From NCBI RefSeq assembly GCF_007859675.1, contig NZ_CP042305.1:1426001-1490000 (forward strand): a stretch of 64,000 nt of DNA, read 5' to 3'. Numbering within the stretch: the stretch's first letter is position 1; each line of letters opens with the position of its first letter. The DNA comes from Humibacter ginsenosidimutans (GTDB lineage Bacteria > Actinomycetota > Actinomycetes > Actinomycetales > Microbacteriaceae). The notes beneath the pieces are model-generated. The model was given only the letters and a program-made list of their open reading frames with translations, had not been told where the DNA came from and ran no database searches. This document shows positions 45,635 to 52,144 of this stretch, piece by piece. The translations under genes were made by a program, and so were the position numbers.

Positions 45635-45866
45635 GACGCCTCCTCAGGTCGATGTCGGCGTCGGCCAGACGCTTCAGGTGCTTCTTGTGCACGGCCTGCC
45701 GGGTGACGCCGAGTGCTTCGGCGACCAGGCCCCAGCTCCAGCCGTCGCGGAGCGCGTTCTCGACCGCGGCGTCTTCGAGCCGGTCCGCGAGGTCGCGCAG
45801 GGCGACCACCGCGGCGAGCTCATCGGCGGCGCCGCCGATCGGCGACGGTATGCGTACGGGGTTCAT
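45627..45866 (-). CDS. small helix-turn-helix protein, partner of the ClpN protein
   Basis: A 79-residue protein that is almost only a helix-turn-helix (DGWSWGLVAEALGVTRQAVHKKHLKRLA), preceded by a helical dimerisation-like stretch (ELAAVVALRDLADRLEDAAVENAL). It overlaps the ClpN gene by 8 nt. No ribosome site is present: the ATG at 45866 lies 8 nt downstream of a -10 box, so the transcript is probably leaderless. The promoter is covered by palindromes that this protein probably binds, making it an autoregulator. Confidence 0.85.
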   Translation of the reverse strand: MNPVRIPSPIGGAADELAAVVALRDLADRLEDAAVENALRDGWSWGLVAEALGVTRQAVHKKHLKRLADADIDLRRRRG

Positions 45867-45871
45867 GATTA

Positions 45872-45887
45872 AGCAACTTAGGTTGCT
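45872..45887. promoter_or_regulatory. operator 1 and -10 box of the HTH-ClpN operon
   Basis: AGCAAC-TTAG-GTTGCT is a perfect inverted repeat. On the minus strand it contains the -10 hexamer TAAGTT (complement of 45875-45880), 8 nt before the ATG at 45866 and exactly 17 nt from the -35 TTGACT. Confidence 0.8.
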
Positions 45888-45897
45888 CTGACGGTCT

Positions 45898-45915
45898 AGT
45901 CAACCTGAGTTGCTT
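45898..45915. promoter_or_regulatory. operator 2 and -35 box of the HTH-ClpN operon
   Basis: AGTCAAC-CTGA-GTTGCTT is a near-perfect inverted repeat with core CAAC-N4-GTTG. It includes the -35 hexamer TTGACT on the minus strand (complement of 45898-45903). Confidence 0.75.
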
Positions 45916-45937
45916 AGCTCACAGCGTGTGTTCAGTC

Positions 45938-45955
45938 AGGCAACCACGGTTGCCT
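45938..45955. promoter_or_regulatory. operator 3 upstream of the HTH-ClpN operon
   Basis: AGGCAACC-AC-GGTTGCCT is a perfect inverted repeat sharing GCAAC/GTTGC half-sites with operators 1 and 2, but with closer spacing. It lies 35-57 nt upstream of the -35 box. Confidence 0.7.
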
Positions 45956-46031
45956 AACCGTTCGGCCGGCTCCTCTCACCTCGCGGCCCTCGCCCGACCG
46001 CACGCGGCGCCACGGTGTGCGTCGACCGGGT

Positions 46032-46067
46032 GCCCACCGATCGGTGGATGCCCCGCCCACCGATCGG
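46032..46067. promoter_or_regulatory. duplicated palindromic motif upstream of the SHOCT gene
   Basis: GCCCACCGATCGG occurs at 46032-46044 and again at 46055-46067; the first copy belongs to the perfect palindrome CCACCGATCGGTGG (46034-46047). The motif lies 55-90 nt before the SHOCT gene start and could be an operator for either direction. Confidence 0.45.
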
Positions 46068-46122
46068 CTGCATTCCAGCGCAGCCCGCAGACACGGCACA
46101 CGGATGCTCCTACGCTGCCACC

Positions 46123-46551
46123 GTGAACAGAAGACGAACGACCTGGCGAGTGCTGGGCATCCTGGGACTCGCGCTGACGGTGGCGGGAATCGTGATCTGG
46201 GCGGTGGCCAAGGGTGCCATCGATCGGGAGCAGAGCCTGTACTGGTTCACCCACACGCTGTCGTCGAAGGGCTATGCCGACAGCGCAGGCCTGGTCGCCG
46301 CGTCGGTCTGGCAGTGGATCGGCGTCGCCGCCATCGTCATCGGCACGGTGACCCTCGTCACCGTCTGCATCGCGGCGGCGGTCTCCGCCGGCGATGGCAC
46401 GCGCCCGTGGTTCGACATCGAGGCGATCGGTGCCGAGCGGATGCGACACCAGCACCCGGTCTCCCTCACCCAGCTGGCCGCCCTGCACGAGCGCGGCGCG
46501 CTGACCGACGAGGAGTTCACGGCAGCGAAGCGCGTGCTGCTCGGGCTGTAG
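46123..46551 (+). CDS. SHOCT domain membrane protein, 142 aa
   Basis: Two hydrophobic helices (VLGILGLALTVAGIVIWAVA and WIGVAAIVIGTVTLVTVCIAAA) flank an extracytoplasmic loop of about 35 residues, and the C-terminus is a SHOCT motif (LTQLAALHERGALTDEEFTAAKRVLLGL), a short helical hairpin often ending small membrane or envelope proteins. The GTG at 46123 has no ribosome site; TACGCT lies 6 nt upstream, so it is probably leaderless. Function unknown. Confidence 0.8.
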   Translation: MNRRRTTWRVLGILGLALTVAGIVIWAVAKGAIDREQSLYWFTHTLSSKGYADSAGLVAASVWQWIGVAAIVIGTVTLVTVCIAAAVSAGDGTRPWFDIEAIGAERMRHQHPVSLTQLAALHERGALTDEEFTAAKRVLLGL

Positions 46552-46641
46552 CCCGACCACCTGCTCGAGCCGCGCGATCCACCGTTACCGAATGTTGCGC
46601 GACCATGCGGGCCGCCGTCGGCTGCGCCCTACCGTGTAGGC

Positions 46642-47595
46642 GTGACCAGCATCGACTCCCCGTCGCCCCCGAGATCGTCGTCGCCGCTGGCAGCGACTGC
46701 CCGTCGCCACCTCATCGGCACCGACGAGCTCGCGGCGCTCCTGGCCGACGCCGACCGTGCGCCCGGAACGGGGGGCGTGCTGGTCGTGGATGCCACAGTG
46801 CTGCAGGTCGCCGGGTTCGACGGGCATCCGGCCTACGTCACAGGCCACGAGCAGTACCTCGTGAACGGGCACGTTCCCGGCGCCGTCTTCGCCGACCTGC
46901 TCGAAGAGTTCAGCGACGCCGCCAGCCCGTTCCCCTTCACGCGGCCGACCGCCGAACAGTTCGCCCTTGCCGCCGCCACGCTCGGTGTCGACGCCCAGAC
47001 CTCGGTCGTCATCTACGACGACGCCGTCGGGCAGTGGGCGTCTCGCCTGTGGTGGCTGTTCCGCTCCTTCGGCCACGACGACGTCGCGGTTCTCGACGGC
47101 GGCCTGCGCAAGTGGGCCGCCGAGAAGCGACCGCTGGAGATCGGACACGTCGCGCCGAGCGCGTCGCAGGGCTTCGAGGCATCCACGCGCCACGGTTTCT
47201 GGGCCGACAAGGACCGCGTCGACCGGGCGCTCGCCGGTCACGAGCCGGCGACGCTGCTCTGCGGGCTGCCGCCGCGCGAGTTCACCGGCGAGACGGGGCA
47301 CCGTCCGCGGCTCGGCCACATTCCCGGCAGCCTCAGCGCGCCCGCCTCGCGCCTCGTCGACCGGCAGACCAACGCGTTCCTCGACGACGACGCGCTGCGC
47401 GCACTGCTGTCGGATGCCGTCACCTCCCCCGCCCCCGTGGTGACGTACTGTGCGGGCGGAGTCGCCGCAGCCGCCGACGCGCTGGCCCTGGCCCTGCTGG
47501 GCCGCGACGACGTCGCCCTCTACGACGGGTCGCTCAACGAATGGGCTGCCGACGAGACGCGACCGCTGGTCGTGATCGCGACGAACGCGGACTGA
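46642..47595 (+). CDS. thiosulfate/3-mercaptopyruvate sulfurtransferase
   Basis: Tandem rhodanese domains, 317 residues. The inactive N-terminal repeat includes YLVNGHVPGAVFADLLEEFSD and VVIYDDAVGQWASRLWWLFRSFGHDDVAVLDGG; the catalytic repeat has LGHIPGSLSAPASRL and the persulfide cysteine in VTYCAGGVAAA (C270). The CAGGVAA loop does not match the CG[ST]GVT type of bacterial mercaptopyruvate sulfurtransferases, so donor specificity is open. The GTG at 46642 is preceded at 6 nt by TACCGT, a leaderless-type start. It converges on the cupin gene with a 4-nt gap. Confidence 0.9.
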   Translation: MTSIDSPSPPRSSSPLAATARRHLIGTDELAALLADADRAPGTGGVLVVDATVLQVAGFDGHPAYVTGHEQYLVNGHVPGAVFADLLEEFSDAASPFPFTRPTAEQFALAAATLGVDAQTSVVIYDDAVGQWASRLWWLFRSFGHDDVAVLDGGLRKWAAEKRPLEIGHVAPSASQGFEASTRHGFWADKDRVDRALAGHEPATLLCGLPPREFTGETGHRPRLGHIPGSLSAPASRLVDRQTNAFLDDDALRALLSDAVTSPAPVVTYCAGGVAAAADALALALLGRDDVALYDGSLNEWAADETRPLVVIATNAD

Positions 47596-47599
47596 CCGC

Positions 47600-47962
47600 T
47601 CACAGCTCCCGCAGCTGCGCAGTGCGCTCGCCGCCGGCGTCGCCCGTGTTGACCGTGCCCTTCGGCTCGAACAGCAGCGCGCTCGTCTCCTCGTCGGCAC
47701 GAGGGCAGTGCTCGACGCCGGCCGGCACGACGAAGATGTCGCCCGGCCCCAACTGCACATCGCCGTCGCGCAGCTGGATGGTCAGCCGGCCCGAGTGCAC
47801 CATGAACAGCTCGTCGGTCTCGGGATGCGTGTGCCACACGAACTCGCCGTGCATCTTGACGACCTTCACGTCGTAGTCGTTCACGCTGGTCAGCCGGTGC
47901 GGCTGCCACGGTTCGGTGATGCCGGCCAGCGCCTGATCGATGTTGCGTACCGTCTCGCTCAT
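47600..47962 (-). CDS. cupin domain protein
   Basis: A 120-residue single-domain cupin. Motif 1 is GEFVWHTHPETDELFMVHSGRLTIQL (metal ligands H, H, E) and motif 2 LGPGDIFVVPAGVEHCPRA (H). The ATG at 47962 is chosen because the domain begins soon after; an in-frame ATG at 47980 adds six residues. Small cupins of this kind are metal-binding isomerases or dioxygenases; the substrate is unknown. Confidence 0.87.
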   Translation of the reverse strand: MSETVRNIDQALAGITEPWQPHRLTSVNDYDVKVVKMHGEFVWHTHPETDELFMVHSGRLTIQLRDGDVQLGPGDIFVVPAGVEHCPRADEETSALLFEPKGTVNTGDAGGERTAQLREL

Positions 47963-48178
47963 TCGACCATCGTGGCGCACGGCGGCTCAGGTCGCGTCAA
48001 CTGAGTCGCGGCAGATCGAGATCGAACGCCAGCACCATCGCTCTCGCCGGCTGCGCCTCCTGGTGCGATGTGTTGGTCATGACCGCACGAGCGAGGTCGC
48101 GCGTCAAGACGACGACGAATCCCATAGTGGGATTCGATCGAGGCGATCGCTCCGAGCGGATCACCAGGGCCCGACGAT
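47963..48178. other. intergenic region with a perfect palindrome; possible 42-codon ORF
   Basis: GAATCCCA-TAG-TGGGATTC (48117-48135) is a perfect inverted repeat 44 nt past the helicase stop. A short minus-strand frame, MGFVVVLTRDLARAVMTNTS and on, starts inside the palindrome and ends at 47997, but it has no ribosome site and no family resemblance. I see no supported gene here. Confidence 0.4.
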
Positions 48179-50773
48179 TCAGAGCCGGTTCACCGCCGTC
48201 ACGCGCAACACGGCCGTGCCCGCTTCGTCCGACGCGTCCAGGTCGACCTCCGCGGCGATGCCCCAATCGTGGTCGCCTTCCGGATCGGACAGAATCTGCC
48301 GCACGCGCCAGAGGCGCGACGTGGCGGCATCCGTCTCGTCAACGATGAGCATCGCTGCGCTGCGGGCATCGGCGTCGGTGCCCATGGTGTCGTGCTCGGC
48401 GTAGTAGCCGTCGAGGGCCTGAGACCAGGCATCCTCGCCGAACTCGGGGTCGAGCTCGCCGAGCTTGTCGGGGCGGTCGAGCGCGGCCCACTGCACGCGC
48501 CGGAACAGCTCGTTGCGCACCAGCACGCCGAACGCGCGGCGATTGCTGGTGACAGTGCGCGGGGCGGGTGGCACGATCGCGGTCTCCTCGGCGAAGCGCG
48601 TGGCATCCGGATGCACCAACTCCTCCCACTCGTCGAGCAGGCTGGAGTCCACCTGTCGCACGAGCTCGCCGAGCCAGTCGATCACGTCGCGCAGCTCGTC
48701 GTTCTTCGCCTCGTCGGGCACGGTCTGCCTCAGCGCGCGGAACGCGTCGCTGAGGTAGCGCAGCACCACCCCCTCGCTGCGGGCCAGGTTGTAGAACGAC
48801 ACGTACTCGCCGAACGTCATCGCGCGCTCGAAGAGGTCGCGCACCACCGATTTGGGGCTCAGCTCGAAGTCGCGCACCCACGGCTGGCTCGTGCTGTAGA
48901 CCTCGAAGGACTGCTGAAGGATGCCCTCCAGCGGCTTCGGCCACGACACCTCCTCGAGCAGCTCCATGCGTTCGTCGTACTCGATGCCCTCCGCCTTCAT
49001 GGCGGCGATCGCCTCGCCACGCGCGAGATGCTGCTGCGCGAACAGCACGGGACGCGGGTCGTCGAGCGTCGCCTCCACCACCGAGACGACGTCGAGCGCG
49101 TAGTCGCCGGTGCCGAGGCCGTTCGACTCGGAGCGATCGCCCGTCTCCGCCGAACGCTCGACATCGTCAGCAACGGAGAACAATTCGAACACCGACAACG
49201 CGAACGGCGACAGCGGCTGGTTCAGGGCGAAGTTCGGCTGCAGGTCGACAGTGAGTCGCGGGATGCCGTCGCTCCCCTTCTCCACGATCCCCGCCGTCAC
49301 GAGCGTGCGGTAGATGCCCAGCGCCCTTCGTGCCAGCTCGAGCTGCCGTCTCCACGGCTCGTGGTTGTCGAACACGAGGGTGCGCACGTTGCCGAACACG
49401 TCGCCGCCGCGTGCGATGACATTGACGATCATGGCGCTCGTGATCTGCATGTGCGGCGTCAGCGTCTCCGGCTCGGCCTCGATGAGCCGCGTGAACGACG
49501 GCTCGCCCCACGAGACGAATCCCTCCGGCGCCCTCTTGCGCACGATCTTGCGCTTCTTCTTCGGGTCGTCGCCGGCCTTCGCGACCGCACGCGCGTTCTC
49601 GATGTCGTGCTCGGGCGCCTGCGCCACGACCGTGCCGGCGGTGTCGTAGCCGGCGCGGCCGGCGCGGCCCGCGATCTGGTGGAACTCCCGCGCGGTGAGC
49701 TGCCGCATCTTGGTGCCGTCGAACTTGGTGAGCGCCGTCAGCAGCACGCTGCGGATCGGCACGTTGATGCCGACACCGAGCGTGTCGGTTCCGCAGACGA
49801 CGCGCAGCAGGCCGCGCTGGGCGAGCTGCTCGACGAGCCTGCGGTACTTCGGCAGCATGCCCGCGTGATGCACGCCGATGCCCAGGCGCAGCAGTCGGGA
49901 CAGGGTCTGGCCGAACCCCGACGAGAAGCGAAAACCGCCGATCGCGGCGGCGATGGCATCCCGCTGCTCACGGCTGGCGACGGATGCTCCGGCCAGCGCC
50001 TGCGCCCGCTCCAGGGCGTCCTTCTGCGAGAAGTGCACCACGTAGACGGGGGCCTTGCCGGCATCCAGCAGCTCGGCGATCGTCTCGTGCACGGGCGTCA
50101 GCGCGTAGTCGTAGTCCAGTGGCACCGGACGCTCCACGCCCGTGACGGCGACAGTCTCGCGGTGCGTGCGGCGCGAGAGGTCGTCGGCGATGCCGCTCAC
50201 GTCGCCGAGCGTGGCGCTCATCAGGATGAACTGGGCGCGCTCGAGCAGGAGCAGCGGCACCTGCCACGCCCAGCCGCGATCGGGGTCGGCGTAGAAGTGG
50301 AACTCGTCCATCACGACCTGGTCGACAGGGGCATCCGGGCCGAGGCGCAGAGCGAGATTGGCGAGGATCTCCGCTGTGCAGCAGATGATGGGCGCGTCGG
50401 CGTTGACCTGCGAATCGCCCGTCATCATGCCGACGTTCTCGGCGCCGAACGTGTCGGCGAGCGCGAAGAACTTCTCCGAGACGAGCGCCTTGATCGGCGC
50501 GGTGTAGAACGTGCGCCTGCCCTCCGCGAGGGCCGCGGCGTGCGCGCCGACCGCGATGAGCGACTTTCCCGTGCCCGTCGGCGTCGAGACGATCACGTTC
50601 GCGCCGGAGACGATGCCGATCAGCGACTCCTCCTGCGCCGGGTAGAGGCTGATGCCGCTCTCCTCGACCCACTCGACGAAGACGTCGAACACGTCGTCCG
50701 GCGAGTCGAGTCCGCGCACGCGTTCGTCGAGCCTGATCCGGTCGTCGAGACGGATGCTGTCTGCCGGGCTCAC
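48179..50773 (-). CDS. DEAD/DEAH-box helicase with DUF3516 C-terminal domain
   Basis: An 864-residue SF2 helicase of the Ski2-like group. Walker A is STPTGTGKS (residues 63-71), the DExH box is MDEFHFY (D156-H159), SAT is in LMSATLGD, and the second RecA lobe has GVHHAGMLPKYRRLVEQLAQ, CGTDTLGVGINVPIR and QIAGRAGRAGYDT. The C-terminal 350 residues match DUF3516, a domain found with this helicase in actinobacteria. A role in RNA metabolism or DNA repair is plausible; the substrate is not known. The GTG at 50773 is the only good start. Confidence 0.94.
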   Translation of the reverse strand: MSPADSIRLDDRIRLDERVRGLDSPDDVFDVFVEWVEESGISLYPAQEESLIGIVSGANVIVSTPTGTGKSLIAVGAHAAALAEGRRTFYTAPIKALVSEKFFALADTFGAENVGMMTGDSQVNADAPIICCTAEILANLALRLGPDAPVDQVVMDEFHFYADPDRGWAWQVPLLLLERAQFILMSATLGDVSGIADDLSRRTHRETVAVTGVERPVPLDYDYALTPVHETIAELLDAGKAPVYVVHFSQKDALERAQALAGASVASREQRDAIAAAIGGFRFSSGFGQTLSRLLRLGIGVHHAGMLPKYRRLVEQLAQRGLLRVVCGTDTLGVGINVPIRSVLLTALTKFDGTKMRQLTAREFHQIAGRAGRAGYDTAGTVVAQAPEHDIENARAVAKAGDDPKKKRKIVRKRAPEGFVSWGEPSFTRLIEAEPETLTPHMQITSAMIVNVIARGGDVFGNVRTLVFDNHEPWRRQLELARRALGIYRTLVTAGIVEKGSDGIPRLTVDLQPNFALNQPLSPFALSVFELFSVADDVERSAETGDRSESNGLGTGDYALDVVSVVEATLDDPRPVLFAQQHLARGEAIAAMKAEGIEYDERMELLEEVSWPKPLEGILQQSFEVYSTSQPWVRDFELSPKSVVRDLFERAMTFGEYVSFYNLARSEGVVLRYLSDAFRALRQTVPDEAKNDELRDVIDWLGELVRQVDSSLLDEWEELVHPDATRFAEETAIVPPAPRTVTSNRRAFGVLVRNELFRRVQWAALDRPDKLGELDPEFGEDAWSQALDGYYAEHDTMGTDADARSAAMLIVDETDAATSRLWRVRQILSDPEGDHDWGIAAEVDLDASDEAGTAVLRVTAVNRL

Positions 50774-50791
50774 CTGCCAAGGCTACCGATC

Positions 50792-51403
50792 TCAGCCGCG
50801 AGAGCTGTTCGCCGTGCGGCCTCGCACGATGCCGATGAACGTGTCGATGCGGTACTGCTCGGAATCCGTGCGGCCCGGCGCGGGATCGCTCAGCCACGCC
50901 AGCGCGATGCGGGTCGGCTCGGCGTCGGCGACCGGGCGTGCCACGAGGTCGCGCCTGGCGTGCAACCTCGCCACGGACTGCGGCAGCACGATGCTGCCGA
51001 CACCCGCTGCAACGAGCGCGAGAGCGTCGTCCACGGCCGGGTCGAACGGATGCACCGGCCCGGCGAGTTCCACCACCTCGGCCTCCGTCACCTCGTCGGC
51101 GGCGGCGATGGCGTGGTCCTTCGGCACGACGACCACGGCGCGCTCCTCGTACAGCGGGATCGCGTGCAGCCCGTCGCGGTCGATCGGCAGCCGCACGAGC
51201 GCCATGTCGGCCTCGCCGCCGCGCAGCACGCGCTCCTGGTCGGGTTGCTCGACGAGGACGAGGTCGAGCGGAACCCGGCGCATCCTCTCCCCCCAGATGC
51301 GCGCCCACTTCGCCGGTGTCACGCCACGCACGTACGCGAGCCGGAACGGCATCGGCCCTGTGCGGCGCTCCGCACCTTCGGACGCCTGCCGTTCCGACAC
51401 CAT
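50792..51403 (-). CDS. LysR-type substrate-binding domain protein lacking the HTH
   Basis: A 203-residue protein that aligns only with the periplasmic-binding-like effector domain of LysR regulators (FRLAYVRGVTPAKWARIWGERM, LVLVEQPDQERVLRGGEADMALVRLPIDRDGLHAIPLYEERAVVVVPKDH, VAAGVGSIVLPQSVARL). There is no helix-turn-helix and no signal peptide. GGGGAG precedes the ATG at 51403. It is divergent to a DUF5997 gene, an association I recognise from related actinobacteria. It could be an effector sensor for a separately encoded DNA-binding partner. Confidence 0.87.
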   Translation of the reverse strand: MVSERQASEGAERRTGPMPFRLAYVRGVTPAKWARIWGERMRRVPLDLVLVEQPDQERVLRGGEADMALVRLPIDRDGLHAIPLYEERAVVVVPKDHAIAAADEVTEAEVVELAGPVHPFDPAVDDALALVAAGVGSIVLPQSVARLHARRDLVARPVADAEPTRIALAWLSDPAPGRTDSEQYRIDTFIGIVRGRTANSSRG

Positions 51404-51662
51404 GTCGTCTCCCCTCCGGGCCGCCGCGCACGCTGCGCCCGCACAACGCTACCCGTGCTCTTCGCGGCTTCCCCGCTTCCTCCTCCTGATTTGCTGTCGC
51501 AACACGCCCTTTCGCGCCGGCATGACGGCCATGTCCGACAGCACTTCCGAGAGCGCATCGAGCGGCTACCGCGAGGCGCCTCGGGGTGTGGCGGCGAGAG
51601 GAGCGGCAAGAGGCGGGTTCGTGGATGCGAGGACTGGGCGCGGCGACGCCTACCCTTGAGGG

Positions 51663-52088
51663 ATGAGCGAAAGCCTGCAGCCCGGCCCTGGAGCCATGAA
51701 GCCCGAGACGGCGGCCAAGAAGCTCGGCGTCTACCTGCCGGCGACGCCGGAGTCGTTCCGCGGATCGGCGATCACGCGCGAGCAGTTCGCCGCGCTGCAG
51801 TCGGAGCCGCCGACGTGGCTCGCCGACCTGCGTCGCGACGGCCCCCACCCGCGCGACGTCGTGGCGCGCAAGCTCGGCGTCTCCACGAGCGGCCTCGCCC
51901 GCGCGGGTGTGACAGATGCCCTCACCACCGAGCAGATCCGCGAGCTTCTCGCGGCCCCGCCGGAGTGGCTCGTGCGCGAACGTGCCACGCAGGCGGCTGT
52001 GCGCTCGGAGAACACCCGGGTGAAGCAGCAGCGTGCCCAGAAATCGGCCCGTTCGGACAAGACCGCGCGCGGAGACCGCAGGGCCTGA
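51663..52088 (+). CDS. DUF5997 family protein
   Basis: A 141-residue protein with the DUF5997 start (MKPETAAKKLGVYLPATPESFRGSAITREQFAALQSEPPTWL) and a second section DVVARKLGVSTSGLARAGVTDALTTEQIRELLAAPPEWL that looks like a short helix-turn-helix, then a Lys/Arg-rich tail. A DNA-binding role is a guess from this pattern and from the divergent LysR effector-domain gene. TACCCT lies 6 nt before the ATG, and GAGGG is too close to act as a ribosome site, so a leaderless start is likely. Confidence 0.82.
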   Translation: MSESLQPGPGAMKPETAAKKLGVYLPATPESFRGSAITREQFAALQSEPPTWLADLRRDGPHPRDVVARKLGVSTSGLARAGVTDALTTEQIRELLAAPPEWLVRERATQAAVRSENTRVKQQRAQKSARSDKTARGDRRA

Positions 52089-52144
52089 TCGGCTCGCCCG
52101 AGCCCCGCCCTGCGCACCACGGGCTCCGGCAAGGGGCGGTGCGA

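Noticed and set aside
47997..48128. 42-codon minus-strand ORF starting inside the palindrome
   Set aside because: No ribosome site, no homology that I recognise, and a strong alternative explanation as spacer. Kept only as a note.
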